From positions 1-64,000 of the forward strand of contig NZ_VZIZ01000001.1 in NCBI RefSeq assembly GCF_009812035.1: a DNA stretch of 64,000 nt, in the 5' to 3' direction. Under the pieces are notes generated by a model, which had not been told where the DNA came from, did no database searches, and saw nothing but the letters and a program-made list of their open reading frames with translations. This stretch comes from Psychrobacter nivimaris (lineage in GTDB: Bacteria; Pseudomonadota; Gammaproteobacteria; Pseudomonadales; Moraxellaceae). Of this stretch, positions 47,713-57,763 are shown piece by piece. The position numbers were made by a program, and so were the translations under genes. How positions within the stretch are numbered: position 1 is the first letter of the stretch; every line of letters starts with the position of its first letter.

Positions 47713-48297
47713 TTAACGTAAGTTACCCAAATCTTCTTCGGTCAAACGCCAACGGCCTTTCTTCTTAGAAGCACCGCGTCCACGCATGGCGCTGTTCAAT
47801 ATTAATTTGTTCATTGAATGGCTTGAGTGAGCATGACAGATGGCGCAGGCAAGTCCATCGGCAGCATCTTGTTGCGGTACAACTTCTAACGCTAATATCC
47901 GGCAGACCATCTCTTGTACTTGTTCTTTGGCCGCCGCTCCATAGCCACAGACGGCTTGTTTGATTTGCCGAGCCGTATATTCTGACACTTCTAAATCTAG
48001 TGCAACCATCGCTGCAATCGCTGCACCTCGTGCTTGCCCAAGCTTAAGTGCAGAATCAGGGTTTTCTGCCATAAATACTTGCTCAATCGCCGTATAGATA
48101 GGCTCGTCTGCGTATTTTAAATGATGCTGTGTGATACGGGTTAGTCCATTAAAGATACGTTTGAGGCGTTCAGGCATCTCTTTGGTATCTGTACGAATCG
48201 TCCCTGCATCGATATAGGTCAGCTTGTCACCTGTCTGCTGTACTATCCCATAACCGGTCATGCGTGACCCTGGATCAATTCCTATAATAATTGCCAT
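47713..48297 (-). CDS. ruvC: Crossover junction endodeoxyribonuclease RuvC
   Basis: Holliday-junction resolvase of 194 residues. The acidic active site is intact: [14 protein letters not shown] (Asp), AIEQVF (Glu) and [14 protein letters not shown] (two Asp). The C-terminal about 25 residues are basic and longer than usual. It stands alone here; ruvA starts about 15.6 kb to the right, so ruvC and ruvAB are unlinked. Acts on four-way junctions made by RecA and moved by RuvAB. Confidence 0.96.
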   Translation of the reverse strand: MAIIIGIDPGSRMTGYGIVQQTGDKLTYIDAGTIRTDTKEMPERLKRIFNGLTRITQHHLKYADEPIYTAIEQVFMAENPDSALKLGQARGAAIAAMVALDLEVSEYTARQIKQAVCGYGAAAKEQVQEMVCRILALEVVPQQDAADGLACAICHAHSSHSMNKLILNSAMRGRGASKKKGRWRLTEEDLGNLR

Positions 48298-48556
48298 AAT
48301 ATTCCGTCTTGCTTACCTGTCATTTTATATTCAGTCCTATATAAATTGGATATGGAGTCAGACTCGCTTAGCCTACTGCTAGTAGCACTGACGTTTGTCT
48401 TCCTTGTATCCAAATTATATCGTACCGACTATATAGCTTAAAAATTAGCCTTAAGTTTGATAGTATAGCAACCAATCCCCATATACATCATATGTTAGCC
48501 ATTTTAATTTTCATGGCGCTCAATTTATTGGTTTTTATTTTATAGGACGACACTTT

Positions 48557-49153
48557 ATGGGTCAGATAGTTGGTATAGCCATCGTTTGGTTTATTATCGA
48601 GATGCTACTGTGGTATTTGCTTGCTCAGTTTATGAGCGGCTGGTGGGTGTTTATGTGGTTTATTATCGCTGCGGTTATCGGTATCTCTTTGATGCGCAAA
48701 GGCATGGCTGCTCTTAATCCAATGGCACAGCAAATGAAAGCTGGTGGCATGATGAACCCTGCGATGCGTCCACCAGAGACCACGATGATCAAGAGTATCG
48801 CGATGGCAGCTGCTGGTATTTTACTACTTATTCCTGGGGTACTTAGTGATTTGATGGCGCTGTTAGTGGTATTGCCACCTGTGCAGAAAAAGCTAAAAGA
48901 CTTGGCCAATAATTACGTCATGAATAACCAGCAAAAAATGATGGAAATAATGGCCAAGCAGATGGGTGGTCAAATGGGCGGCGGTCAAAACCCGTTCGGT
49001 GGCGCAGGTGGCATGAATGGTCAAAATCCATTTGGTCAACAGCAGCAAAACCCATTTGGTGACGTGTTTAAACAGCATACTACGGTTGATGGTACCGCCA
49101 AAAACATCCCTAAAGATGTAAAGAAAATTACCAAATCGGCTAATGACGAATAA
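48557..49153 (+). CDS. fxsA: FxsA-family membrane protein
   Basis: Inner-membrane protein of 198 residues. Two N-terminal helices (AIVWFIIEMLLWYLLAQF and VFMWFIIAAVIGISLM) and one later pair (SIAMAAAGILLLIPGVLSDLMALLVVLPPV) match FxsA, including the G(I/V)LSD signature. The C-terminal tail is Gln/Gly/Met rich and carries three NPFG motifs. FxsA of E. coli reduces phage T7 exclusion by F plasmid; its cell role is unclear. A strong terminator follows. Confidence 0.88.
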   Translation: MGQIVGIAIVWFIIEMLLWYLLAQFMSGWWVFMWFIIAAVIGISLMRKGMAALNPMAQQMKAGGMMNPAMRPPETTMIKSIAMAAAGILLLIPGVLSDLMALLVVLPPVQKKLKDLANNYVMNNQQKMMEIMAKQMGGQMGGGQNPFGGAGGMNGQNPFGQQQQNPFGDVFKQHTTVDGTAKNIPKDVKKITKSANDE

Positions 49154-49176
49154 CTATTTAGTTAAATCATAAGCAT

Positions 49177-49215
49177 AAAAAAAGCCTCTTTCATCAATGA
49201 CGAAAGGGGCTTTTT
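49177..49215. terminator. Terminator between fxsA and the 6S RNA gene
   Basis: AAAAAAGCCTCTTTC and GAAAGGGGCTTTTT pair with a G-U. It lies between convergent transcription units and may end both. Confidence 0.82.
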
Positions 49216-49259
49216 AGTGGTAGTAAATAAATTATAAGAGATATATTTACTAACCGAAT

Positions 49260-49452
49260 GAAACAACCGAAGTGCCGCTGTAAGATGGTGACCCATGAAC
49301 CGTGAAGTTCAGGGCGGATGCGTCATCATCTCTGCAGGTTTCCTGATACACCGCAAGCGGTGCAGGCATACACAATGAGACAATAGGTACCACATCCTGG
49401 TAAAGCATTATCGGCTCAGGGAATAAACATCTACTAGCCAACACTTCAGAAT
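49260..49452 (-). ncRNA. ssrS: 6S RNA
   Basis: A minus-strand RNA of about 193 nt that binds sigma-70 RNA polymerase holoenzyme in stationary phase. It carries the conserved segment CCCTGAGCCGATA near the 5' side, as in E. coli 6S, and the 3' part reads GAACTTCACGGTTCATGGG then TTACAGCGGC, the counterpart of the E. coli 3' half. The 5' end CTGAAGTG pairs with CACTTCGG at the 3' end to form the closing stem, enclosing a central bubble. The 5' end (ATTCTGAAGTG) is set by the promoter; the 3' end is approximate. A 64-codon open frame on the same strand is a by-product. fxsA converges from the left; the usual ygfA partner is not beside it. Confidence 0.9.
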
Positions 49453-49458
49453 AGTTTT

Positions 49459-49487
49459 ATCTTAACCAATGAAAAGAGTGATTGCAA
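49459..49487 (-). promoter_or_regulatory. Promoter of the 6S RNA gene
   Basis: On the minus strand TTGCAA (49482-49487), a 17-base spacer and TAAGAT (49459-49464) point to a start at about 49452, the expected 5' end of the RNA. Confidence 0.75.
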
Positions 49488-49702
49488 GTCTGAATTACAG
49501 ATTGATACGTAGCTTGGTTAGTTGGCCGCATTTATATTGTCTTGCATAGAAAAAGCATCACAAGATAACCCTATAAAATTATTCATAAACTCACGAAAAA
49601 TGCTCAGTTTTTCAGCTATTTCAAGATGTGTGTTAATATAGAGGGCTTTATATTCCCTTACACAGCATTATAGGCGTTCATTCACTCGAGGAGCGGTAAT
49701 AT

Positions 49703-51361
49703 ATGACCAGTACCCAACAAGCATCAGACTCTATTGATAATAATAAAACACAGCTTAGCAATAACCAAGACGGTGCACAGAATAAAAAAATACCGCATGT
49801 CTTGATGATATTGGACGGCTTTGGTCATCGTGAAGAAGATAAAGATAACGCCATTGCTGCAGCTAATATGCCAAATTTAGACAAGATTTATCAGCAGTAT
49901 CCTCATGGGCTAATTTCTGCCTCAGGGGAAGATGTTGGTTTGCCTGATGGTCAGTTTGGTAATTCAGAAGTCGGACATATGAATTTAGGGGCTGGTCGCG
50001 TTCTGTATCAGGACTCAACTCGTATCTCAAGTGAACTTGCCAATCGTGAATTTTATAAGAACGAAGCATTGGTCAATGCCGTAAAAGCAGCTAATGAGCG
50101 TGGTGGCAATGTCCATATTATGGGCTTGCTTTCTGATGGCGGCGTCCACTCACATCAAGACCATATCGAAGGTATGTGTCATTCAGCATTGGTCCATGGT
50201 GCCAAGAATGTCTTTATTCATTGTTTCTTAGATGGCCGTGATACCCCGCCTAAATCTGCTGATAAGTACATCAATCGTCTGCGCGATTATATCAATAAAT
50301 TGAATGCTCATTACGAAGGTGGCCGCGTACAGATTGCGAGTATCATCGGACGCTACTATGCAATGGATCGTGACAATCGTTGGGATAGAGTGCAAAAAGC
50401 TTATGAGCTGATTACTGAAGGCAAAGCTGATCGTCTATCGACACGGGCAGATGGCGCTGTTCAAGCTGCTTATAAAGCGCGTGAAACCGATGAGTTTGTC
50501 AGTCCAACGACCGTAATTGGACGTGATGAAGTGCCATATACTGTTAATGATAACGACGCACTTATTTTTATGAATTTCCGTGCTGACCGTGCTCGTGAGC
50601 TTGCCCAAGCGTTTGTCTTGCCAGACCATGAGTTTTCTGGATTTGCGCGTCAAAAACAGCCAAAACTGGCGGCATTTGTGATGCTAACTAAGTATTCAGA
50701 TGTCCTAGCTGACAATCCAAAAACCAGCATTGCTTACTACCCAACATCTTTGGCCAATACATTGGGAGAGTACTTGCAGGATCAAGGAAAAACCCAGCTG
50801 CGAATCGCTGAAACTGAAAAATATGCGCATGTGACGTTTTTCTTTAGTGGTGGCCGCGAAGAAGAGTATCAGGGTGAAACCCGTATATTAGTGCCATCTC
50901 CAGACGTTGCAACTTATGATCTACAGCCTGAGATGAGCGCGCCTGAAGTCACTGATAAATTAGTAGAAGCGATTGAGTCTGGTCAATATGATGTATTGGT
51001 GGTCAATTATGCCAATGGTGATATGGTTGGACACACAGGTATATTTGATGCAGCGGTAAAAGCGGTAGAGGCTTTGGATGTATGCGTTGGCCGTATCGAG
51101 TCAGCAGTGCGAGCAGTTGGTGGTGACATGCTTATCACAGCCGATCATGGTAACTGTGAGCAGATGCAAGACTATGAAAGCGGACAAGTACATACACAGC
51201 ATACGACAGAGCATGTGCCATTGATTTATGTGGGCGAGCAAAAGCTACAAGTACGCCGTGGCGGCAAACTTAGTGATGTGGCGCCGACTATTTTATCATT
51301 GATGAATGTTGACGCCCCTGCTGAGATGACAGGTGAGAGCTTATTGGTTCCAGCAGTCTAG
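49703..51361 (+). CDS. gpmI: 2,3-bisphosphoglycerate-independent phosphoglycerate mutase
   Basis: Mn2+-dependent mutase interconverting 3- and 2-phosphoglycerate, 552 residues. [19 protein letters not shown] begins the phosphatase-like domain; the phosphoserine nucleophile is in [17 protein letters not shown], and metal ligands lie in [12 protein letters not shown] and [12 protein letters not shown] polar 28-residue N-terminal extension precedes the domain. GAGGAG is upstream. The neighbouring ctpA-like gene follows, a pairing seen in other Proteobacteria. Confidence 0.96.
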   Translation: MTSTQQASDSIDNNKTQLSNNQDGAQNKKIPHVLMILDGFGHREEDKDNAIAAANMPNLDKIYQQYPHGLISASGEDVGLPDGQFGNSEVGHMNLGAGRVLYQDSTRISSELANREFYKNEALVNAVKAANERGGNVHIMGLLSDGGVHSHQDHIEGMCHSALVHGAKNVFIHCFLDGRDTPPKSADKYINRLRDYINKLNAHYEGGRVQIASIIGRYYAMDRDNRWDRVQKAYELITEGKADRLSTRADGAVQAAYKARETDEFVSPTTVIGRDEVPYTVNDNDALIFMNFRADRARELAQAFVLPDHEFSGFARQKQPKLAAFVMLTKYSDVLADNPKTSIAYYPTSLANTLGEYLQDQGKTQLRIAETEKYAHVTFFFSGGREEEYQGETRILVPSPDVATYDLQPEMSAPEVTDKLVEAIESGQYDVLVVNYANGDMVGHTGIFDAAVKAVEALDVCVGRIESAVRAVGGDMLITADHGNCEQMQDYESGQVHTQHTTEHVPLIYVGEQKLQVRRGGKLSDVAPTILSLMNVDAPAEMTGESLLVPAV

Positions 51362-51435
51362 GCCAGTCGAATTAAACTACAGTACTTGAATTACTGTGGT
51401 TTATATCAATCCGTTAGCTGTATTAGAAGATATCA

Positions 51436-51473
51436 AAAAGGAAAGGATAACCTATTATCCTTTCCTTTTTTTG
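51436..51473 (+). terminator. Terminator of gpmI
   Basis: AAAGGAAAGGATAA and TTATCCTTTCCTTT form a perfect stem around CCTA, followed by T. Confidence 0.92.
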
Positions 51474-51595
51474 TGATACATTTTACTTAATTTACTTGCC
51501 ATACTATGCTAGTTCGAAATATGCGTTTGGTGCTATCTTATAAGTCGCTATATAACGATAAATTCGTATTCTCTATTATTCAAATGAGTTCTTTT

Positions 51596-53065
51596 ATGCA
51601 GCCTATTTCTTTTGCACGTTCTTTTTTATCCAAAGGGTTAAGTAAATCAGTAGGGAAGGCATCAGTCGCGTCCACGGTTTTGCCGCCTGCAATTTTAATA
51701 GGGATGCTTGGTTGTGCGATGGGCGTAAATGTACACGCAGCAGTGGGAGCTTCTACAAATAATAATAATCCTACGAATGGTCTACAGCTCATCAGTTTGA
51801 ATGCAGATGAGATAGCGGATGAAAACGACGCTGATAACTTATCTAACATTGCTGATATGTTAGATGTTGCCGATGAGCCAGATGACTCGATAGATAGTGT
51901 GCCAGATGAAAGCGCGCTAACGGATGATGCCGATGATATTGATACGGAGACTCCAGCAGAAGTTGCACAAGTATCGCTAAATGCTATCTCTCCTGAGACG
52001 CTAAAGACATTTGTTGCTGTGGTGGATTTAGTACGTCGTCAATACGTTGATGCGGTCAATGATGAAGAGTTATTTAGCAATGCGATGAGCGGTATGCTGA
52101 CCAAACTTGACAGCCATGCTGAGTTTTTGGACGCAGAAGCTTATGAGAATCTACGTGCTTTTACTGAAGGTGACGTTGGTGATATTGGTATTAAAGTTAA
52201 TTACCAGCCAGAGGCGGGGTATTGGGTCGTGACAGAGGTTATCGATGATTCACCTGCAGACAAAAAAGGCATCGCAGTTGGTGATTATTTGCATCAGGTT
52301 GATGAGTTTAAGCTAGACGAAGGGCGACAGGTCAATGATGTTGAGCAACTCTTAACGGGTATTGCCGGTACGCAGGTAGATATTATTACTTCTAAAGCTG
52401 GTCGCCGTAAGCACACAACGACGTTGCAGCGTAATAATAGTCATCCGCAGATTATCGAGACCAAACTGGTTGATGGTATTGCCATTGTTAAATTACCGGC
52501 GTTTCAAAACAACAGCCGTGAAAAATTACTAGAAGGTTTAATTAACCTAAACGCTCCTATATCAGGCATTTTACTAGATATGCGTGATAATCCAGGTGGC
52601 GTACTGACATCGGCAGTGAGTGTTGCCAGTTTATTTATGGATGATACCGATGTGGTGCAGGTGCAAGCACGTCAAAATAAATCACGGGTACTATCGACCC
52701 AAGGTGATGCGATACTTAAACCTTTGCCATTAGTAGTATTGCAAAACCGCTATTCAGCATCAGCGGCAGAGGTGCTTGCCAGTAGTTTACAAGCACAAAA
52801 ACGCGCTACTATTATCGGTGAAGTTAGCTATGGTAAGGGCTCAGTACAATCGGTCATACCGTTAAACGATGAGCAAGCCGTCAAATTGACGGTGGCCAAT
52901 TACATGACGGCAGCAGGCAAACAAATAGATGAGATCGGCGTAGAACCTGATGTGACTTTATCAGGCAGCGAGAACACGTGGGAGCAGCAAGCATTAGAAT
53001 TAGTAAAGGCGCGCGCGCTTGATTCTGGCATTCGCTTTGTTAGAAAAAATGCTACGAAAGAATAG
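51596..53065 (+). CDS. S41-family C-terminal processing protease
   Basis: Periplasmic serine protease of 489 residues from this start. A long basic start leads to a hydrophobic segment (LPPAILIGMLGCAMGV) that could be a signal peptide or, through MLGC, a lipoprotein signal. An acidic, low-complexity region (about residues 70-130) precedes a PDZ domain (VGDIGIKVNYQPEAGYWVV) and the S41 catalytic domain, with Ser in NRYSASAAEVLASSL and Lys in GEVSYGKGSVQS. Upstream in-frame ATGs at 51506 and 51584 lack binding sites, so the start is uncertain. Likely trims C-termini of envelope proteins. Confidence 0.88.
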   Translation: MQPISFARSFLSKGLSKSVGKASVASTVLPPAILIGMLGCAMGVNVHAAVGASTNNNNPTNGLQLISLNADEIADENDADNLSNIADMLDVADEPDDSIDSVPDESALTDDADDIDTETPAEVAQVSLNAISPETLKTFVAVVDLVRRQYVDAVNDEELFSNAMSGMLTKLDSHAEFLDAEAYENLRAFTEGDVGDIGIKVNYQPEAGYWVVTEVIDDSPADKKGIAVGDYLHQVDEFKLDEGRQVNDVEQLLTGIAGTQVDIITSKAGRRKHTTTLQRNNSHPQIIETKLVDGIAIVKLPAFQNNSREKLLEGLINLNAPISGILLDMRDNPGGVLTSAVSVASLFMDDTDVVQVQARQNKSRVLSTQGDAILKPLPLVVLQNRYSASAAEVLASSLQAQKRATIIGEVSYGKGSVQSVIPLNDEQAVKLTVANYMTAAGKQIDEIGVEPDVTLSGSENTWEQQALELVKARALDSGIRFVRKNATKE

Positions 53066-53139
53066 ATTTTCGTAGCAATTAATTGATAGCACATACCATT
53101 CAACGCTTAAAAATATTTGAAGATGCCGCTTAACAAAGG

Positions 53140-54864
53140 CTAATCAGACGCATCTTCAGAAATTTCGAGCTTTTTCATACGGTAGCGTAAAGAACGAAAG
53201 GTGGTTCCTAATAATTCAGCTGCTTGGGTTTTGTTCCAGCCAGTTTGTTTGAGTGCCGTGATAATTAGCTGCTTTTCTTGTTCCTGCAAATAATGCTCTA
53301 ATCCTTGAGGCGGTAATTGACCGTCGAACAATTCTTGTAAACCTGATATGTCTTTAGAAGTTTCTTGAGCGCTTTCTTGTTGGTCGGCGGAGTCAAGGAC
53401 CGACTCTTTGTCATAAGTACTTGCTACGTTGGTTGACGAACTACCATTACTAGCTGACGAATGCTGCACCATTGACGGGTAGTGGTTGGTGTTAGTACGA
53501 TAGGGATGTAAATTGATAGCTCTTTGCTCAACCGGCGTCGCCATATTGCTAGATTGAATGACTTGCTCATCGTCCTTTGTTGATTGGGCTGTAGATTGAA
53601 CGTCTATTTGATTTTCTACGTTACGAGCAGGTGGCTCAGAGCTATCGATAGCTGAACTATGATTTTGCTCTTGTGTATTTATAAGCTCAGGTTCAATGTC
53701 AGGAAGACCTAAATGACTAACGTCTATATATGAGGTATCAGCTAACGTAACCGCACGCTCCAACAAGTTGCGTAGTTCACGGACATTACCCGCAAAATCG
53801 TGGCGTTGTAAGCGTTCACAGGCTTCCATCGTCAATGACGGCGGCGACTCTAATTGCCAGTCATCAGCAATCATCGCCAAAAAGTGGTCTGCTAACACAG
53901 GAATATCATCACGTCGTGTATTAAGCGTTGGAAGCTTTAGCTCAATGACATTGATGCGATAATACAAATCTTGTCGAAATGCACCATCCTGTACCAGTTG
54001 GCTCAGGTCTTTGTGAGTAGCAGACAAAATGCGGATGTCTACTGGAACTTCTTTTGTATCACCGATTGCCCTTACTGTTTTTTCTTGAATAGCACGTAAC
54101 AACTTAACTTGCATGGCTAACGGTAAGTCCGCCACTTCATCTAAAAATAACGTGCCGCCATTGGCTTGCTGGAATAATCCCTGTTTATCAGCGACAGCCC
54201 CTGTAAAGCTACCTTTTTTATGACCAAAAAACTCCGACTCCATTAACTCCGATGGTATCGCACCGCAGTTCACTGGTACAAAGCTGCCATCACGCCGTGG
54301 ACTTAAATCATGGATCAATCTGGCGACCACTTCTTTACCTGTGCCAGAAGCGCCCGATAAAAACACAGGTGCCTGTGAGCGTGCTAGCTTTAAAATGGTA
54401 TTTTTGAGGGGATGCATGACAGCAGAATTACCAATCAATCTACTATCTAGCATTTTTTGTTCAGGAGAGCATTCCGGTGCGGCCTGTACTTCGTTATCTT
54501 GATGAATAACTTTTAGGGCATTCTCTACCAGTTGGCGCAAACGTGGTAGTTCTAGCGGTTTATTGACAAAATCGAAGGCACCAAGCTTTAATGCCTCAAT
54601 AGCTAAATCCATGCTGCCATGAGCCGTAATCACTGCTATTGGAATATTAGAGCTATTGCTAATTTCTTTTACCAGCTCAAGTCCCGAGCCATCTGGCAGT
54701 TTTAAGTCCGTCAGACAAAAATCGTAGTCGTTGTCTTGCCAAAACGTTCTTGCTTGCGACAATGTATAAGCCACATCACTTTTGATACCCATTTTAGTAA
54801 GGGTAATTTGCATCAATCGACATAAATCTACTTCATCATCGACGACTAGCGCGGTTGTTGTCAT
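53140..54864 (-). CDS. pilR: Sigma-54-dependent response regulator PilR
   Basis: NtrC-family activator of 574 residues. A receiver domain with phosphoacceptor Asp at about residue 53 (CLTDLKLPDGSG) is followed by an AAA+ domain: Walker A GASGTGKE, sigma-54 contact loop KKGSFTGAVAD, Walker B GGTLFLDEVADLP. The Fis-type helix-turn-helix (GWNKTQAAELLGTTFRSLRYRMKK) ends the protein. Between AAA+ and the helix-turn-helix is an unusual stretch of about 130 Ser/Gln/Asn-rich residues, making it over 100 residues longer than typical PilR. Paired with pilS, it likely controls pilin transcription from a sigma-54 promoter. Confidence 0.93.
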   Translation of the reverse strand: MTTTALVVDDEVDLCRLMQITLTKMGIKSDVAYTLSQARTFWQDNDYDFCLTDLKLPDGSGLELVKEISNSSNIPIAVITAHGSMDLAIEALKLGAFDFVNKPLELPRLRQLVENALKVIHQDNEVQAAPECSPEQKMLDSRLIGNSAVMHPLKNTILKLARSQAPVFLSGASGTGKEVVARLIHDLSPRRDGSFVPVNCGAIPSELMESEFFGHKKGSFTGAVADKQGLFQQANGGTLFLDEVADLPLAMQVKLLRAIQEKTVRAIGDTKEVPVDIRILSATHKDLSQLVQDGAFRQDLYYRINVIELKLPTLNTRRDDIPVLADHFLAMIADDWQLESPPSLTMEACERLQRHDFAGNVRELRNLLERAVTLADTSYIDVSHLGLPDIEPELINTQEQNHSSAIDSSEPPARNVENQIDVQSTAQSTKDDEQVIQSSNMATPVEQRAINLHPYRTNTNHYPSMVQHSSASNGSSSTNVASTYDKESVLDSADQQESAQETSKDISGLQELFDGQLPPQGLEHYLQEQEKQLIITALKQTGWNKTQAAELLGTTFRSLRYRMKKLEISEDASD

Positions 54865-54942
54865 ACATCATCTCATCGTATTTTATGGCTATAAAGTCAA
54901 TAGCTGGGTCTAAATGGGCGTAATAGCTTTCAAAAGATAAAT

Positions 54943-56700
54943 TTAGGTAAGATTTTCTTCGATAGTTTGAAATTTATTATCAGATTTAATAGAAGGTACA
55001 ATTAATCGAAAACATGTTTTCTCATGTTCAGGAATGTAGAGTAAACGCGCTTGATTTGCTTCACAAAATGCTTGTGATAAATAGAGCCCCAGTCCTGTAC
55101 CAGCTGTATCTGTTGTAAAAAACGGATCGAACAAAAGTTCGAAATTTCCAGCACTAACACCATTACCATTATCTAATATATCGATTATAACATCGTTGTC
55201 TGCGCAGTAAATGTCGATTTCCACATAAGCGTGGGGATGAGCATAGCTGCTATAACGCAGGCCATTGTTGATCAGGTTGATTAATATCTGCTCTAACTGA
55301 TGAGTATCAAATGATATGATGGGTTTGGTTTTTATTCGTAGAAAAATGTCGTGTCCTTGAAAGTAATTCTCCAAAAACGATGGCATCCATTCAGCCAATT
55401 CGAGCACCTGCTGGGTAGCCGTCTGCTGACGAGACAGCTTTAAAATATCCTCAATGATACGGTTTACACGTTTTGTCTGTGAAAATATCATCTCATAAAG
55501 CTCATGGTTGCCGGTTATGGCAGTATTCGATTCACTTGTTGATGCACTGTCATCTTCCATTTGTTCTGCAACATCTTCCATTAATAGCTGACTGGCTTGC
55601 GATATCGCTGCTAATGGGTTTCTGATTTCATGGGCAATACTGGCAGTTAATTGCCCTAAAGAAGCCAGTTTCAACTGTTGAGCACTGGCTTGCTCACGGC
55701 GTAAATCTTCTAATATGACAAGTTTGCTATCGTCTTTTAGTGGAATAATCTGTACGCGTAATTTGCCAAATATTGAGGCATTTGCCACAGCCGGAACATC
55801 GTAGGTAAAAGCGCGTGACTGCCCAGATGCTACCGACAAGCAGGCATTAAATAACTGTGTATGCTGCTTATTGAGTTGCTGCTCAAAATTGGAGAGAAGT
55901 GCTTTGTTATGAGTCTCTTTCACATCGTCAAGGGTATTCTGTGCTGTATTAGGTGTGACAAGCGAAAGGCTCAGCAACTGATGTGCGGCGAGATTTGCTA
56001 AGACAATATGTTGCTTATCAATAACGATAACACCGTTCACCATCTGCGTGATAACCTCTTGATTAATCACATTTAGTCGCTCAACTTCCTTAGCATGGTT
56101 TGCCGCGACTTTCTCAAGCTGTACCAATCGTTGAGAGATAGACCAACTCAAACCGCCCACTGCCAAAAAACTCGCTGACATCAGTAGCGCATCACCTAGA
56201 TTGGCTAGACTCATGCTGTTAGCAATAGCGTAAAAAAACTGCTGATAAATAACGAGAATGATGGCAAGTAAAGTAATAACCAATGCTTGCGAGCCATGTA
56301 GTAGCATAAAGCTAGCCGCGACGACCACCATGTATAGCATGGTTAGCTGCAAATCAGGGTTGCCTGTCGTGTAGAGCAGCAGGCTTAGTATAATAACGTC
56401 TAAGGCCAGTCCGAATGCCAATTGGCGGCGCATATGTTTTCTAACGACATAAAATAATCCAAGCAGTATCAAACTTAACAGTATATAGAAGCTTAGAGTC
56501 GTTTGTTGTAAAAAACTCGGTAAAGACGCGCTATCACCAGTACGAGCAGAGATGTATAGCATGAGCATAGAAAACAGGCTGACGACGAAACGATAACTGC
56601 TATAGATTAGCCCTAATTTACGTAATTGCGGCAAAGGAAGCGTATCGTCATGATGAACATAACGAGTAATGGCAGAGCTAAGATTGGTAGCAGGGTTCAT
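54943..56700 (-). CDS. pilS: Sensor histidine kinase PilS
   Basis: Membrane sensor of 585 residues. Six hydrophobic segments lie in the first about 190 residues, followed by a PAS-like region (ITQMVNGVIVIDKQHIVLANLAAHQLL). The phosphoaccepting His is in SIAHEIRNPLAAISQ, with N box LINLINNGLRYS and G boxes DNGNGV and GTGLGLYLSQAFC. It lies 78 bp upstream of pilR on the same strand. Family members sense intramembrane pilin levels. Confidence 0.93.
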   Translation of the reverse strand: MNPATNLSSAITRYVHHDDTLPLPQLRKLGLIYSSYRFVVSLFSMLMLYISARTGDSASLPSFLQQTTLSFYILLSLILLGLFYVVRKHMRRQLAFGLALDVIILSLLLYTTGNPDLQLTMLYMVVVAASFMLLHGSQALVITLLAIILVIYQQFFYAIANSMSLANLGDALLMSASFLAVGGLSWSISQRLVQLEKVAANHAKEVERLNVINQEVITQMVNGVIVIDKQHIVLANLAAHQLLSLSLVTPNTAQNTLDDVKETHNKALLSNFEQQLNKQHTQLFNACLSVASGQSRAFTYDVPAVANASIFGKLRVQIIPLKDDSKLVILEDLRREQASAQQLKLASLGQLTASIAHEIRNPLAAISQASQLLMEDVAEQMEDDSASTSESNTAITGNHELYEMIFSQTKRVNRIIEDILKLSRQQTATQQVLELAEWMPSFLENYFQGHDIFLRIKTKPIISFDTHQLEQILINLINNGLRYSSYAHPHAYVEIDIYCADNDVIIDILDNGNGVSAGNFELLFDPFFTTDTAGTGLGLYLSQAFCEANQARLLYIPEHEKTCFRLIVPSIKSDNKFQTIEENLT

Positions 56701-56734
56701 AAACTGGCCGTAATAGAATAAACGCTAAAATGGT

Positions 56735-57370
56735 TTATGGTTGAATCAGACCATGACGAATGGCCAAATGAGTTAATTTAACATCACTATCAACCCCAAC
56801 TTTTTCATAAATACGGTAGCGATACGTATTGATGGTCTTGACGCTAACAAACAATTGATCGGCTATTTGCTGAGGGCTCTGACAATTAACAACCATCATG
56901 GCCACTTGTTTTTCTCTGTCACTTAATAAGTCAAAAGGTGAGTTTGCATTATCAGACAATAAAACATCTGCTAACTGTTCAGCCACATCCTGACTGAAAT
57001 AACGACCTCCCTGATAAATCTTTTTGACCGCACGTATCATTTCATCAAGTGGCGTTCCTTTGGTAATGTAACCATTAACACCTGCTTTGATCAGCATTGA
57101 GGGATAGGGCTGTGCAGACATACTACTGACCGCCAAAATCTTGATACCCATGTCGAGTTGTATCAGGCGTTTGGTTGCTTCGAGCCCGCCAATATTCGGC
57201 ATATTGACGTCTAGCAAAATCACGTCAGGATGTAATTGTTTGGCCTGTTTGATAGCCATGTCACCGCTGTCTGCTTCACCTACTACTTCAATATCGGGGC
57301 TGTCTGACAACATACGGCTAATACCCATCCGTACCAAATCATGATCATCTACCACTAATACTTTAATCAT
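56735..57370 (-). CDS. GacA/UvrY-like response regulator
   Basis: NarL/FixJ-family regulator of 211 residues. The start MIKVLVVDDHDLVRMGISRML and phosphoacceptor Asp at about residue 54 (VILLDVNMPNIGG) are very like GacA, and the C-terminal LuxR-type helix-turn-helix is DREKQVAMMVVNCQSPQQIADQLFVSVKTINTYRYRIYEKV. AAGAG is spaced for the second of two close ATGs. It lies 34 bp upstream of pilS, so it may share a transcript with pilS-pilR. No BarA/GacS kinase is present in the window. Confidence 0.88.
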   Translation of the reverse strand: MIKVLVVDDHDLVRMGISRMLSDSPDIEVVGEADSGDMAIKQAKQLHPDVILLDVNMPNIGGLEATKRLIQLDMGIKILAVSSMSAQPYPSMLIKAGVNGYITKGTPLDEMIRAVKKIYQGGRYFSQDVAEQLADVLLSDNANSPFDLLSDREKQVAMMVVNCQSPQQIADQLFVSVKTINTYRYRIYEKVGVDSDVKLTHLAIRHGLIQP

Positions 57371-57763
57371 AACCATACTCTTTATTGATTGTCAGAATGA
57401 ACGCTTTATTAGGTCCAAATAGTATAAAAAACGAATATATTTCAACCATTATTGTCATCTTCGTATATTCAAAATACCGCTGATTAATATAACAAAATAC
57501 GAGTAATCATAACATTCGAAGTTAAATTATATTGCTGCAGTGTGAATTGATGTTTCTGTAATATAAATTGGTTGTAGTAAAGTTTGAACGAAACCAAAAA
57601 AAACTACTAAATCAGTTTGATAGATTAAACTTAAATGTAAACCATGATACACTAAAAATACAAAAGCTCTATGTGAGTACTTACAAACACATCTATAAAC
57701 GCTACGTACGTTTTTGGCGTCAGACAATATGTAACTGGCGTAATAGCGACAGCAGGAGGCATA
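57371..57763. other. Divergent region before the PBP7-type gene
   Basis: About 390 AT-rich bases holding both divergent promoters. No gene is supported; two 80-97-codon frames here are shadows without binding sites. AGGAGG lies six bases before the peptidase ATG. Confidence 0.45.

Noticed and set aside
49250-49444. 64-codon open frame on the minus strand
   Set aside because: It coincides with the 6S RNA gene; no binding site and no protein family.
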